The notes under the pieces are model-generated. The model had not been told where the DNA came from, made no database searches, and was given only the letters and a program-made list of their open reading frames with translations. The position numbers and the translations under genes were made by a program. DNA of 64,000 nucleotides from Asticcacaulis sp. SL142 (GTDB lineage Bacteria > Pseudomonadota > Alphaproteobacteria > Caulobacterales > Caulobacteraceae): NCBI RefSeq assembly GCF_026625745.1, contig NZ_CP113061.1, positions 2,071,501 through 2,135,500 of the forward strand, written 5' to 3'. Positions 27,086-35,914 of the stretch are shown here, in pieces. Numbering within the stretch: position 1 is the first letter of the stretch; each line of letters begins with the position of its first letter.

Positions 27086-28072
27086 ATGACCGATATTCTG
27101 AAATCTTCCCGCCGCACCGTGCTGACGGGTGCCACCGGGCTGATCGCCGCAACCAGCCTCAGTGGAGCCAGCCTGAGCGGTGCCGCCGCGGCCCAATCCT
27201 TAATCCCTAAACTATCAGGAGCTAAAACCATGCATACCAGCTACGTCAAAACCAAGGACGGCGTCGAAATATTTTACAAAGACTGGGGTCCCAAAACCGC
27301 CCAGCCGATTGTCTTCCATCACGGCTGGCCGTTGTCCGGTGATGACTGGGACGCCCAGATGCTGTTTTTCCTAAACAAAGGCTTTCGCGTCATTGCCCAT
27401 GACCGCCGCGGCCATGGCCGTTCCACCCAGGTTGGGGGCGGTCACGATATGGATCATTATGCGGCTGATGTCTCGGCTGTGGTCGAACATCTTGATCTGA
27501 AAAACGCCGTCCATATCGGCCATTCCACCGGCGGCGGTGAGGCCCTGCACTACGTCGCCAAATATGGCCAGCCCAAGGGCCGCGCCGCCAAGCTGGTGCT
27601 GATCGGGGCCGTGCCGCCGATCATGCTCAAAACACCCGCCAATCCCGGCGGTCTGCCGATCGAAGTCTTTGACGGCTTCCGCAAGGCCCTGGCTGATAAC
27701 CGCGCCCAGTTCTACCTCGATGTCGCCTCAGGCCCGTTCTATGGCTTCAACCGCCCCGGTGCCGCCGTCTCTCAGGGCTCTATTCAAAACTGGTGGCGGC
27801 AGGGCATGGTCGGCGGCGCCAAGGCACACTATGATGGGATCAAGGCATTTTCCGAGACTGATTTTACCGAAGACCTTAAGTTTGTCGACGTACCAACCTT
27901 AGTCATGCACGGCGACGACGACCAGATTGTGCCTATTGCCGATTCCGCTCTGTTGTCAGCCAAGCTGCTCAAAAACGGTACGCTTAAGGTCTATAAGGGC
28001 TTCCCCCATGGCATGTGCACGACCCACGCGGACGTCATCAATACCGACCTGCTGGCCTTTATCAAAGGTTAA
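27086..28072 (+). CDS. Tat-exported alpha/beta hydrolase, cofactor-free haloperoxidase/perhydrolase-like
   Basis: A 328-residue alpha/beta hydrolase. The N-terminus has a twin-arginine motif ([10 protein letters not shown]) and a hydrophobic stretch ending AAAAQ, so it should be exported folded. The mature part has [12 protein letters not shown] (oxyanion region), the nucleophile elbow GHSTGGG, an Asp in GDDDQIVP and a His in GFPHGM, i.e. a full Ser-Asp-His triad of the non-heme chloroperoxidase group. Such enzymes make peracids and are thought to be esterases or perhydrolases rather than true halogenases. Its place after two flavin halogenases may be coincidence or a functional link. A dispersed repeat and a terminator follow. 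Confidence 0.88.
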   Translation: MTDILKSSRRTVLTGATGLIAATSLSGASLSGAAAAQSLIPKLSGAKTMHTSYVKTKDGVEIFYKDWGPKTAQPIVFHHGWPLSGDDWDAQMLFFLNKGFRVIAHDRRGHGRSTQVGGGHDMDHYAADVSAVVEHLDLKNAVHIGHSTGGGEALHYVAKYGQPKGRAAKLVLIGAVPPIMLKTPANPGGLPIEVFDGFRKALADNRAQFYLDVASGPFYGFNRPGAAVSQGSIQNWWRQGMVGGAKAHYDGIKAFSETDFTEDLKFVDVPTLVMHGDDDQIVPIADSALLSAKLLKNGTLKVYKGFPHGMCTTHADVINTDLLAFIKG

Positions 28073-28079
28073 GCCATAA

Positions 28080-28125
28080 GCGCATGCCAAAAAGTGTGAA
28101 AGCGGTTTTTGGATTCACATGCGCG
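28080..28125 (+). repeat. Dispersed imperfect palindromic repeat, copy 1
   Basis: A 46-bp imperfect palindrome with GCGCATG and CATGCGC ends and inner arms around AAAAAGTGTGAAAGCGG. It is eight bases after the haloperoxidase stop. It aligns with copies at 31138, 39950 (inverted, inside metE) and 52525. It is the most diverged of the four. Confidence 0.85.
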
Positions 28126-28131
28126 TAATCT

Positions 28132-28174
28132 AAAAAATAGCCGCGCGGGCAACCACCTGCGCGGCTACTTTTTT
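28132..28174. terminator. Bidirectional intrinsic terminator between haloperoxidase and lrp
   Basis: A perfect 9-bp stem (28138-28146/28159-28167) with a 12-nt loop. On the plus strand it is followed by CTTTTTTC and on the minus strand by TTTTTTA. It serves the two converging genes. Confidence 0.88.
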
Positions 28175-28178
28175 CCCG

Positions 28179-28637
28179 CTACTTTTTTCGTTGTGTCGCC
28201 AGCACATTGCGGATCGAAAAGCTGGAGTGTATACGCTGCACCCCCGGCAGTTTGGACAGCACATCATTGTGGATGCGCTCAAATTCGTGGGCGCTGTCGA
28301 CATCGACCCGCAGCAGATAATCGGAATCGCCGGTCATCAGCAGACATTCACGAATTTCCGGATGGCGACGCACCGCGCTTTCAAAGCGTGAAAATGAGGC
28401 TTCGGTCTGCTTCTCCAGCGAAATGCGGATGATGACCGCAATGCCGTCTTCGCCCAGACTATCGCCAACCAGCGCCGTATAGCCGCGGATGACCCCCGAT
28501 TGTTCCAGAATATTGATCCGCCGCAAGCAGGCCGAGGGTGATAACCCCACCGCCTTGGCCAGGGCCGCATTGCTAAGGCGGGCATTTTCCCTCAGATGAC
28601 GGAGAATATTGCGATCGATCGCATCGAGAGCCTGCAT
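28179..28637 (-). CDS. Lrp/AsnC-family regulator
   Basis: A 152-residue protein with the Lrp helix-turn-helix (about 5-60: NAALAKAVGLSPSACLRRINILE) and an AsnC/RAM ligand-binding domain (about 65-148). It diverges from dadX-dadA, and Lrp-type proteins commonly activate or repress alanine catabolism, so an alanine-responsive regulator of that operon is likely. ATG 28637 is chosen; a GTG one codon upstream is equally possible. Confidence 0.92.
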   Translation of the reverse strand: MQALDAIDRNILRHLRENARLSNAALAKAVGLSPSACLRRINILEQSGVIRGYTALVGDSLGEDGIAVIIRISLEKQTEASFSRFESAVRRHPEIRECLLMTGDSDYLLRVDVDSAHEFERIHNDVLSKLPGVQRIHSSFSIRNVLATQRKK

Positions 28638-28771
28638 CACGAAAACTCCACATCATTCGCAGATTGTTTCAATATCCCGCTTAATTACGCATTTTCAGCG
28701 ACAAAACAATCTGACATTCAACGATCATTGCCCTATCCTTACATCAGAAACCAAACTTTTGCGGGCGGTTG

Positions 28772-29893
28772 ATGCGCAATCTGTTGTTACAAACCCTGTC
28801 ATCAGGTGCCGGAGGGTGCCTTCGGATAGATCTGCGGGCGCTGGCGGATAATTACGCGCGCCTGAAACTTAAGGCCCCGCACGCCGTGGCGGGTGCCGTG
28901 GTCAAGGCCAATGCCTATGGTTTAGGTGTCATCCCGGTCACCCAGACGCTTTATGCCGCCGGATGCCGTGAGTTTTTTGTGGCGCTGGCCCATGAAGCGT
29001 TTGACTTGCGCCCGCACCTGCCCGGCGATGCGCGGCTTTATATTTTGAATGGTCTGCCGCCGGGGGCCGAGGCCATATGTGCGGCGCAAGCTATTATTCC
29101 GGTGCTAAATGGTGTGGACCAGGTTGCACGCTGGGCGGACTGTGCGCAAAGCCTGGGCCGCGTCTTGCCGTGTGCACTTCAAGCCGATACCGGCATGTCG
29201 CGTCTGGGGCTATCAACCGATGAACTGGACGCCTTTCTGGTAGCACCTCCCAAAGGGCTCGATATTCGCCTGCTGATGAGCCATCTGGCCTGCGCCGATG
29301 AGCCGGAAAATACCGCCAATGGCTATCAGCTCAAAGCTATGCGACGGGCGATGGAACGCTTTCCCAATGTGCCGGTAAGTTTTGCCAATTCCGGCGGGAT
29401 TTTCCTCAGCCCCGCCTATCATCATGACCTGATCCGCCCCGGTATCGCGCTTTATGGCGGCGTGCCCCATGACGGGCGGCCCAATCCGATGCAGCCGGTT
29501 GTACGCCTCGATATCGCCGTCACCCAGACCCGCACCGTGCCTGCGGGCGCACACATCGGTTATGGCGGTACGTTTATAACGGAACGCGAGATGCGGCTGG
29601 CGACCTTGTCGGCCGGTTATGCCGATGGCCTGCCGCGCGCTCTGAGCAACCGGGGGGCGGCATGGTTTGAGGGCGTGCGCCTGCCGATCTTAGGCCGCGT
29701 ATCGATGGACAGCATTATCATCGATATCTCCGCCCTGAAACCGGATGCGTTACCGACGGGCAGCTTTGTTGAACTGATCGGCCCGCACCAGTCGGTCGAT
29801 GATCTGGCGCGCGATGCGGGCACCATATCCTATGAGATTTTGACCCAGTTGGGGTCACGTTACTTCCGCCATTATATCCCGGTATCGTCATGA
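28772..29893 (+). CDS. dadX: Alanine racemase, catabolic
   Basis: A 373-residue PLP-dependent alanine racemase. The PLP lysine is in [10 protein letters not shown] near residue 45, the catalytic tyrosine in GYGGTF near residue 265, and RVSMDS near residue 310 is typical. The ATG at 28772 is preferred over a TTG one codon upstream. It overlaps dadA by four bases (ATGA) and diverges from the Lrp gene. This fits the catabolic racemase that feeds D-alanine to DadA, but the sequence alone does not exclude a cell-wall role as well. Confidence 0.9.
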   Translation: MRNLLLQTLSSGAGGCLRIDLRALADNYARLKLKAPHAVAGAVVKANAYGLGVIPVTQTLYAAGCREFFVALAHEAFDLRPHLPGDARLYILNGLPPGAEAICAAQAIIPVLNGVDQVARWADCAQSLGRVLPCALQADTGMSRLGLSTDELDAFLVAPPKGLDIRLLMSHLACADEPENTANGYQLKAMRRAMERFPNVPVSFANSGGIFLSPAYHHDLIRPGIALYGGVPHDGRPNPMQPVVRLDIAVTQTRTVPAGAHIGYGGTFITEREMRLATLSAGYADGLPRALSNRGAAWFEGVRLPILGRVSMDSIIIDISALKPDALPTGSFVELIGPHQSVDDLARDAGTISYEILTQLGSRYFRHYIPVSS

Positions 29894-31137
29894 AAATCAT
29901 TATCTTAGGCGCAGGCGTTATCGGCGTGACCTCGGCCTGGTATCTGGCAAAGGCTGGCCACGCCGTCACAGTCATCGACCGGCAGTCCGGTCCCGCGCTA
30001 GAAACCTCATTTGCCAATGCCGGTGAGATTTCGCCCGGCTATTCGTCGCCGTGGGCGGCCCCCGGCATCCCGCAAAAAGCGCTGAAATGGCTGTTCATGA
30101 AGCGCGCCCCGCTGATCATCCAGCCGATGTTTGATATCGACACCCTGAAATGGATGGGGGCGATGTACCTCAACTGCAGCTACGATGCCTACCATACCAA
30201 CAAGGGCCGGATGGTGCGCGTTGCCGACTACAGCCGCGATTGCCTGATCGCGCTGCGGGGTGAAACCGGCATCGAATATGATCACCGCGAACTGGGCACC
30301 CTGCAGGTCTTTCGCACCCAGAAACAGATGGACGGGGTGGGTAAGGACACCGAGGTTCTGACTGAGGGCGGTGTGCCGTTCGAGGTGCTTGACCCCGCCG
30401 GATGTGCGCGCATTGAGCCGGGGATTGATACATCGAAAATCGTCGGCGGCTTGCGCCTGCCGCAGGATGAAACCGGCGACTGTTTTATCTTTACCAATGC
30501 CTTAGCGACGCGCTGCGAGGCCTTAGGGGTGAAGTTTATCTTTGACACCGCCATGACCGGCCTACGCCGTGAGGGCGGGCGCATCGTGGCGCTTGAGACC
30601 ACAAAAGGCGACTATGAAGCCGATGCGTTTGTGTGTGCGCTCGGCAGCTATAGTCCGGCGTTTCTGAAACCGCTTAGCCTCGATGTGCCGGTCTATCCGG
30701 TTAAGGGTTATTCGATCACCGTGCCGATCGTGGATGAGGCGAAGGCACCCATGTCAACCGTGATGGATGAAACCTATAAGATCGCCATTACGCGCTTAGG
30801 GTCACGCATTCGCGTCGGCGGCATGGCCGAAATCGCCGGGTTTTCGAAGGCACTGCCCGCCATAAGACAAGAGACGTTGACCTTTTCGGTCGAAGACCTG
30901 TTCGGCGGGTCGGGCGATCAGTCTCAGGCCAAGTTCTGGTCGGGCCTGCGCCCGATGACCCCCGACGGTACGCCGGTGATCGGGGCCACGCGCTATAATA
31001 ACCTGTGGCTCAATACCGGCCACGGCACGCTAGGCTGGACCATGTCGTGCGGCTCAGGGCGGGTGCTGGCCGACCTGATTAGCGGCGTAAAACCGGAAAT
31101 CGAGACGGGGGATTTGAACCTAAGCCGGTATGGTTAA
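29890..31137 (+). CDS. dadA: D-amino acid dehydrogenase, FAD-dependent
   Basis: A 415-residue flavoprotein that oxidises D-alanine to pyruvate and ammonia and passes electrons to the respiratory chain. The FAD-binding motif [13 protein letters not shown] is at residues 4-16, followed by the family motif [12 protein letters not shown] near residues 39-50 and [10 protein letters not shown] near 265. It is translationally coupled to dadX. A dispersed palindromic repeat begins at the base right after the stop and may act as its transcription end. Confidence 0.94.
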   Translation: MKIIILGAGVIGVTSAWYLAKAGHAVTVIDRQSGPALETSFANAGEISPGYSSPWAAPGIPQKALKWLFMKRAPLIIQPMFDIDTLKWMGAMYLNCSYDAYHTNKGRMVRVADYSRDCLIALRGETGIEYDHRELGTLQVFRTQKQMDGVGKDTEVLTEGGVPFEVLDPAGCARIEPGIDTSKIVGGLRLPQDETGDCFIFTNALATRCEALGVKFIFDTAMTGLRREGGRIVALETTKGDYEADAFVCALGSYSPAFLKPLSLDVPVYPVKGYSITVPIVDEAKAPMSTVMDETYKIAITRLGSRIRVGGMAEIAGFSKALPAIRQETLTFSVEDLFGGSGDQSQAKFWSGLRPMTPDGTPVIGATRYNNLWLNTGHGTLGWTMSCGSGRVLADLISGVKPEIETGDLNLSRYG

Positions 31138-31181
31138 GCGCAATCCGAAAAGTGGACACCGGTTTTCGGATCAATTGCGCG
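31138..31181 (+). repeat. Dispersed imperfect palindromic repeat, copy 2
   Basis: A 44-bp palindrome with GCGCAATCCGAAAAGTGG on the left and CGGTTTTCGGATCAATTGCG on the right. It begins immediately after the dadA stop and ends six bases before the stop of the converging aldo/keto reductase, filling almost the whole gap, so it may also be the shared terminator. The same kind of repeat is widespread between genes in Alphaproteobacteria. Confidence 0.88.
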
Positions 31182-31186
31182 CCAAA

Positions 31187-32215
31187 CTATAGTTCCGACG
31201 ACACCTTCCAGATATTAAGCCCGCCATCGACGGCATGGGTGTCGATCTGCGCCAGTTCCTCCGCGCTGAAATCGAGACGATCGAGGGCTTTGAGCGAATC
31301 CGCCAATTGCTCGACATTGCGCGCGCCAATCAGGGCCGAAGTCACCCGCGGATCGCGCAGCACCCAGGCAATCGCCATTTGGGCCAGCGACTGGCCGCGG
31401 CTTTGGGCTATCAAATCTAGCTGGCGGATGCGCTCAAGATTTTCCGGCGTGATCAGGCCTTGACGGAACGATCCGGCCTTGGCCGCACGCGCATCGGCGG
31501 GCACACCGTTCAGATATTTGCGCGTCAGAAAGCCCTGCGCCAGCGGCGAAAAGGCGATGCAGCCCGTGCCTAAATCCTCAAGCGTATCCAGCAGCCCGTC
31601 TTCAATCCAGCGGTTGAGCATCGAATAGGACGGCTGATGGATCAGCAGCGGTACGTTTTCAGCCGCCAAAATCGCCGCGGCCTTACGCGTCAGTTCCGGC
31701 GAATAGGACGAAATCCCAACGTATAGCGCCTTGCCCTGCTGGTGCAGGCTGATCAGCGCGCCCATCGTCTCTTCCAGTGGGGTTTCCGGATCGACCCTGT
31801 GCGAGTAAAAGATATCGACGTAATCGAGGCCCATGCGCTTAAGGCTCTGGTCACACGACGCGATCAGGTATTTGCGCGACCCACCGATGCCACCGTACGG
31901 TCCCGGCCACATATCCCATCCGGCCTTGGTCGAGATAACCATTTCATCACGATAGGGCTTGAAATCGGACGCCATAACCTTACCGAAGTTTTCCTCAGCC
32001 GATCCCGGAGGCGGGCCATAGTTGTTGGCCAGATCGAAATGGGTAATGCCCGCATCAAAGGCATGGCGCAGGACGGCGCGGCCGGTTTCAAACACATCCG
32101 TACCCCCGAAATTCTGCCACAGGCCCAGAGATATAGCGGGCAGTTTCAGCCCCGAACGCCCGCAGCGGCTATAGGGCATGGTGTCATAGCGGGCAGCGGT
32201 CGGGGTATAGGTCAT
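31187..32215 (-). CDS. gpr: Aldo/keto reductase, L-glyceraldehyde 3-phosphate reductase type (YghZ)
   Basis: A 342-residue NADPH-dependent aldo/keto reductase. THFDLANNYGPPPGSAE near residues 58-74 carries the catalytic Asp and Tyr, the Lys is in ISTKAGWDMWPGPYG near 97, and the His in FYSHRVDPETPLEETM near 138. The PPPGSAE and GPYG segments are characteristic of the YghZ/Gpr group, which detoxifies L-glyceraldehyde 3-phosphate and methylglyoxal. It overlaps the glycerate kinase gene by four bases, so the two are translated together. Confidence 0.9.
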   Translation of the reverse strand: MTYTPTAARYDTMPYSRCGRSGLKLPAISLGLWQNFGGTDVFETGRAVLRHAFDAGITHFDLANNYGPPPGSAEENFGKVMASDFKPYRDEMVISTKAGWDMWPGPYGGIGGSRKYLIASCDQSLKRMGLDYVDIFYSHRVDPETPLEETMGALISLHQQGKALYVGISSYSPELTRKAAAILAAENVPLLIHQPSYSMLNRWIEDGLLDTLEDLGTGCIAFSPLAQGFLTRKYLNGVPADARAAKAGSFRQGLITPENLERIRQLDLIAQSRGQSLAQMAIAWVLRDPRVTSALIGARNVEQLADSLKALDRLDFSAEELAQIDTHAVDGGLNIWKVSSEL

Positions 32216-33042
32216 CGGTTATCCTCTCCTGAGATCACATCCGTCACGCGCCGATCAGTATCAAGCTTAAGCACCAGATCGGCACGGGCGGGCATTTCGC
32301 TCAGGATATGCCGGGTCAGACGCTCATAGGCAAGGACAAAGGCCGCCACCTCATCATCGCTCATGACATGCTCGCCGGTGCGGCCGTCCTTGGCCAGACG
32401 TTGTTTCAGGTCGTGTTCCTGCTCGGTGCGCCAGCGTGTCACCACCTCGAAATCGGGCGCGGCCAAAAGCACCAGCCGGTCGATATAGCCAAACAGGCGC
32501 GCGTAGCTGCCCATCAGGGCCTGATTGACATAGCGCCGCCAGATGCCGTCCGGGTCGTGTTCGGCCTCAAAGCCATTTACCGGATCGATCAGATCATCAT
32601 AGCCTTGGGAAATCGCCCCAACGCACCAGCCTTCAAACAAAACCACATCGACCGGCCCGGTCACCGGAGTCCAGGCTTGCGACGGATGCGGCTGATCGGC
32701 GGCCTTATCAAAGCGCGGCAACAGGGTCGCCCGTCCGGCTTTCAGGTTTTCGAGCAGCCGCTCTCCCAAAGGCGCATCATGGGTCATGGGCACACCGCGC
32801 GTCGCAAACAACGGATGGTAGCGGGCCGCAATATCGGCCCGGCGCTGCCGCGACAGATAAAGGTCATCAAGCGACAGTACAGCCACCCTCACACCCTCGC
32901 CTTCCAGCCGTTGCCGCACCTCAGCCGCCAGGGTCGATTTGCCACAACCTTGTGCACCGCAGATACCGACAATCAGCGGTTTAACCGCATTATCCCGCCA
33001 CCCCTGCAACGCTGAATAGACGGTATCGGCGGCTTTGGTCAT
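32212..33042 (-). CDS. glyK: D-glycerate 3-kinase-like P-loop kinase
   Basis: A 276-residue kinase with a Walker A motif GAQGCGKST near residues 29-37, LSLDDLYLSR near 56 and FEGWCVGA near 135, the pattern of the plant/yeast-type glycerate 3-kinase family related to uridine and pantothenate kinases. It would convert D-glycerate to 3-phosphoglycerate. It is first in a two-gene operon with the glyceraldehyde-type aldo/keto reductase, which fits three-carbon sugar acid metabolism. Confidence 0.85.
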   Translation of the reverse strand: MTKAADTVYSALQGWRDNAVKPLIVGICGAQGCGKSTLAAEVRQRLEGEGVRVAVLSLDDLYLSRQRRADIAARYHPLFATRGVPMTHDAPLGERLLENLKAGRATLLPRFDKAADQPHPSQAWTPVTGPVDVVLFEGWCVGAISQGYDDLIDPVNGFEAEHDPDGIWRRYVNQALMGSYARLFGYIDRLVLLAAPDFEVVTRWRTEQEHDLKQRLAKDGRTGEHVMSDDEVAAFVLAYERLTRHILSEMPARADLVLKLDTDRRVTDVISGEDNR

Positions 33043-33229
33043 GGATCTGCCCTGAGATGTCTGACTGATAATATTATGGTCACACCGTAATCTTATCCCC
33101 GCCCCTGCAAAACAGCAAGCTTACCCAATCCTGCAACCACATACAGGCTTATTGTGGACAGGTCATTTTTTACTTATTAACTGAAGCTCATCATAATAAA
33201 ATCTGAAACAGGAGCTTTCAGACGTCATT

Positions 33230-34000
33230 ATGAGCCACAGCAGTGTTCTGGTTTTAAATCCAAACCGGGCGGAGGCTCAGTATATTGCGACGATGCTGGA
33301 TGACCAGAAATGGCCAGCCATCGTCAGCTTTGATCCCTCATCTGCGTTTGACCTGATGAAATCGGAACGCTTTAAGCTTTTGATGTTTGAAGCCAATATC
33401 GACGGGGTCAATCTGACCGACCGGATTGATGACATCCGAAGGTTGGCGCCGTCTACGCCGCTTCTGATCGTGGCCCATGACCAGTGGGGGTCCCAGGCGC
33501 TTGAAGCTCAGATCGCCGGTGCCAGGGCGGCGGGGGCTGAGTTCACCCTGACCAAGCCCTTCAACAAGGATCAGTTGAAAACCATACTGGATGAGACGGC
33601 CAGCTATCACCGCGCCCGACGTACCGAGCATCACATACTGGTCATCGAAGACGATGAATTGCTGCGCACCAAGGTCACGCTGGTGCTGCGTCAGGTCGGT
33701 TATACCGTCTCCGAAGCCGTGAATATGGAAGATGCCTTTTTCGATCATAACCTGAGCCTTCTGGACATGGTCATCACCTCGATCCTGATCCCTGGCATTG
33801 GCGGCATCGCCGGTATCGGCCAGATCCGCAAGGACTGGCCCCACATCAAGGTGATCGCCATGTCGCAGGATGCCAACTCCAAAATCAGCGCCCTGCATGT
33901 GCTGGCCGCAGCCGAAGTCGCCGGCGCCAATGCCATTTTACCCAAGCCCTTTGCCATACCTGATTTTCTCAAAATGGTCGCCGCCGTCCTAAAGACCTGA
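33230..34000 (+). CDS. Tandem receiver-domain protein with both phosphoacceptor sites lost
   Basis: A 256-residue protein made of two CheY-like receiver domains (about 4-125 and 134-255) and no output domain. In the first, the phosphoacceptor position holds Glu54 (LLMFEANIDG) and the N-terminal acidic pair is missing. In the second, the acidic residues are present (VIEDDE) but the acceptor is Ser184 (VITSILIPG). The conserved Thr/Ser and Lys positions (LTKPF, LPKPF) are kept. It is therefore likely a phosphorylation-independent protein-interaction scaffold, or Glu54 acts as a fixed phosphomimic. ATG 33230 follows a GGAG site. It stands alone. Confidence 0.82.
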   Translation: MSHSSVLVLNPNRAEAQYIATMLDDQKWPAIVSFDPSSAFDLMKSERFKLLMFEANIDGVNLTDRIDDIRRLAPSTPLLIVAHDQWGSQALEAQIAGARAAGAEFTLTKPFNKDQLKTILDETASYHRARRTEHHILVIEDDELLRTKVTLVLRQVGYTVSEAVNMEDAFFDHNLSLLDMVITSILIPGIGGIAGIGQIRKDWPHIKVIAMSQDANSKISALHVLAAAEVAGANAILPKPFAIPDFLKMVAAVLKT

Positions 34001-34131
34001 TCGGCCTAAGAATTAGATAAAATATTAAATTCTATCGGTTATTTATAACCTGTGCGGCGCTGAACTATTTTAATCTTACATCCCGACCCGCATGTCTAAC
34101 CTTTAAACGTTGCGGTGCCGAAGGTACAATT

Positions 34132-34410
34132 ATGACAGACATTCAGATCGGCTGGATCGTGGCAATGGCCACAGGCGCCCTGATTGGCGCTGTGGCCGGG
34201 CTGATTGCGATGATGGCCAAAATTAACAGCAAACTGTGGTTTAACATCGTCCTGGGCATATTCGGTGCCATCATGGCCTATACGGTCAGTTTCGTGCTCG
34301 GCTTAGGCGCAGGCACCGCCGCCGCCGTTGTCATCGGTGTCGTGGGTTCGATTGCCTTTTTAACGGCGCACCACCTGATATTGAACCGCCGAACCTGGGC
34401 CAAGTGGTAG
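34132..34410 (+). CDS. Small membrane protein, GlsB/YeaQ/YmgE-like
   Basis: A 92-residue hydrophobic protein with about three membrane helices rich in glycine and alanine. The layout resembles the transglycosylase-associated (GlsB/YeaQ/YmgE) family of small stress-related membrane proteins, but the match is by pattern only. A GAAGG ribosome site precedes the ATG. The stop is six bases from the stop of the converging exporter gene. Confidence 0.6.
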   Translation: MTDIQIGWIVAMATGALIGAVAGLIAMMAKINSKLWFNIVLGIFGAIMAYTVSFVLGLGAGTAAAVVIGVVGSIAFLTAHHLILNRRTWAKW

Positions 34411-34416
34411 CGAGGT

Positions 34417-34740
34417 TCAATGTGCGGTGGCTTTCAGGCCAATAATCGCCACCAGCAGCATAACCAGAAATAGAATTCTTAAAGGGGTTACGGCTTCCTG
34501 AAACAGGAAAATACCCAATATAGCCGCCCCCAAGGCACCAATACCCACCCAGACCGCATAGGCCGTGCCGATGGGTAAATCCGCAGCCGCCTTGGCCAGC
34601 AGATACATGCTTAAGGCCAGGGTGATAAGGGTAAAGGCCGAGGGAATGGGCTTTGTGAAGCCTTCGGAATATTTAAGCCCGATCGCCCAACAAACTTCTA
34701 ACGCACCCGCGATAATCAGATAAATCCAGGGCAAAGACAT
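34417..34740 (-). CDS. gdx: SMR-family guanidinium exporter Gdx (SugE)
   Basis: A 107-residue four-helix SMR transporter of the SugE/Gdx branch. The substrate- and proton-binding Glu14 is in GALEVCWAIGLKYSEGF, and GTAYAVWVGIGALGAA near residue 57 matches the Gdx subgroup. Gdx proteins export guanidinium in exchange for protons. The assignment is strengthened by a guanidine-III riboswitch in the leader, 30 bases upstream. The ribosome site (GAAAGGA) overlaps the region just after the riboswitch. Confidence 0.92.
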   Translation of the reverse strand: MSLPWIYLIIAGALEVCWAIGLKYSEGFTKPIPSAFTLITLALSMYLLAKAAADLPIGTAYAVWVGIGALGAAILGIFLFQEAVTPLRILFLVMLLVAIIGLKATAH

Positions 34741-34769
34741 TTGCGCATCCTTTCAAAGGTTGAAACAAT

Positions 34770-34840
34770 GCGTCGTCTTGTCTTTCGGCGGGAAAGCCGC
34801 AGCGCAAGGCTACCGGGTACGGCGCGTCTCGTCCGGTAGG
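34770..34840 (-). promoter_or_regulatory. Guanidine-III (ykkC-III) riboswitch
   Basis: On the minus strand the leader reads CCGGACGAGACGCGCCGUAC, then CCGG, a variable hairpin, and GACAAGACGACGC. This matches the known guanidine-III core (CCGGACGAG...GCGCCGUACCCGG...GGACAAGACGGCGC) closely. The pseudoknot helix between GCGCCGU and ACGACGC has one C-A mismatch. It ends about 15 bases before the ribosome site of the Gdx gene, so translational control is likely. Confidence 0.82.
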
Positions 34841-34937
34841 AGTTATATAAGGCGTGGGTTTGCTTATGTAAATAATCGTATCGGCTGCCCTTACGACAAT
34901 CTGGTCAGAACATCCCAGACAGGGTAGCTTGAGACAC

Positions 34938-35402
34938 ATGAAAAAGCCTTTCCTCGTCAAAAACATCAACTTCTATCCGCCGCTGCTGGGGGCCGGAATC
35001 AAGGTCACGCGCATGAGCGACGACTATACCGAAATTGATGTCGCCATGAAGCTGACCTGGTGGAACCGCAATATCGTCGGCACCCAGTTCGGCGGGTCGC
35101 TCTATGCCATGACCGATCCGTTTTTCATGCTGATGCTGATGATGCAACTGGGCAAGGACTACATCGTCTGGGACAAGGCCGCGTCGATCCGCTTTGTGCG
35201 TCCGGGTCGCGGGCGGGTACGGGCCCTGTTTCGGCTCAGTCAAGACGAGGCCATGCAGATCCGCGATATGGCCGACCTGAATGGCAAGACCGAGCCGGTG
35301 CTGAAAGTTGACATTATCGATGACGATGGCCAGATCATCGCCGAAGTCGATAAGACGCTCTATGTGCGCAAAAAGGCCGAAAAGACCAAACCTAAGACCT
35401 AA
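34938..35402 (+). CDS. DUF4442 hotdog-fold thioesterase-like protein
   Basis: A 154-residue protein matching the DUF4442 (YiiD-type) hotdog family: NIVGTQFGGSLYAMTDPFFMLMLM near residues 45-68 (GTQFGGSLYA forms the central helix start), and a DKAASIRFVRPGRG strand region. A thioesterase or acyl-binding role is usual for the fold; the substrate is unknown. ATG 34938 is chosen over a TTG three codons upstream. The last bases overlap the converging HTH gene by four. Confidence 0.82.
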   Translation: MKKPFLVKNINFYPPLLGAGIKVTRMSDDYTEIDVAMKLTWWNRNIVGTQFGGSLYAMTDPFFMLMLMMQLGKDYIVWDKAASIRFVRPGRGRVRALFRLSQDEAMQIRDMADLNGKTEPVLKVDIIDDDGQIIAEVDKTLYVRKKAEKTKPKT

Positions 35403-35662
35403 ACCATAATGCCCATCTTTTCGGCGCGAAAAGCCGCTTCGGCACGGTTACGCACTGACAACTTAACGAAGATGTTCTTTACGTGAGACTTGACCGTTTC
35501 CGGCGTGACGCCTAACCGGCGGGCGATATGCTTATTGGACAGGCCCTGACCAATCAGGCGCACCACGCTGACTTCACGCAGGCTTAAGTGTTCCGATTTT
35601 TGGGGTGCGCGAAACGGCGAGGCAAAGGACGACACCGGCGTGTCTGTGAACTGGGGGTGCAT
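35399..35662 (-). CDS. Stand-alone LuxR-type helix-turn-helix protein
   Basis: An 87-residue protein that is little more than a LuxR/GerE DNA-binding domain (about 25-85: LSLREVSVVRLIGQGLSN, PETVKSHVKNIFVKL). There is no receiver or sensor domain. ATG 35662 is chosen because AGGAG lies seven bases upstream; a longer reading to 35767 lacks support. It diverges from the histidine kinase gene, with an 18-bp palindrome between them. It may work with, or antagonise, the FixJ-like regulator at 37531. Confidence 0.82.
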   Translation of the reverse strand: MHPQFTDTPVSSFASPFRAPQKSEHLSLREVSVVRLIGQGLSNKHIARRLGVTPETVKSHVKNIFVKLSVRNRAEAAFRAEKMGIMV

Positions 35663-35790
35663 GAGATATCTCCTGACGTGAGCCGATTCCAGAATACCAA
35701 ATCGCTCTGATTGCCTATCCTGACCCAAGGCAGGCCATGTCGGCAATTCTACTTGAGGAGAGATCACCTTAAGGTTTAGGTTCAGGGGAC

Positions 35791-35808
35791 CCTATACCAA
35801 GGTATAGG
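35791..35808. promoter_or_regulatory. 18-bp palindrome, operator-like (copy B)
   Basis: CCTATACCAAGGTATAGG, perfect 8-bp arms around AA. It is in the divergent gap 129 bases before the solo HTH gene and 107 bases before the kinase gene, and matches the palindrome at 26940 at 16 of 18 bases. Length and symmetry suit a dimeric LuxR/FixJ-type regulator. Confidence 0.62.
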
Positions 35809-35914
35809 CCGACAAACGCCCCTAAGCCTGAAAAACAATGGCGCAACTCGCCATAATAGCATATCTTATTTCGCTAATATACATTTTCCTAGTTCGCTTT
35901 CCGGGCGCTATTTT

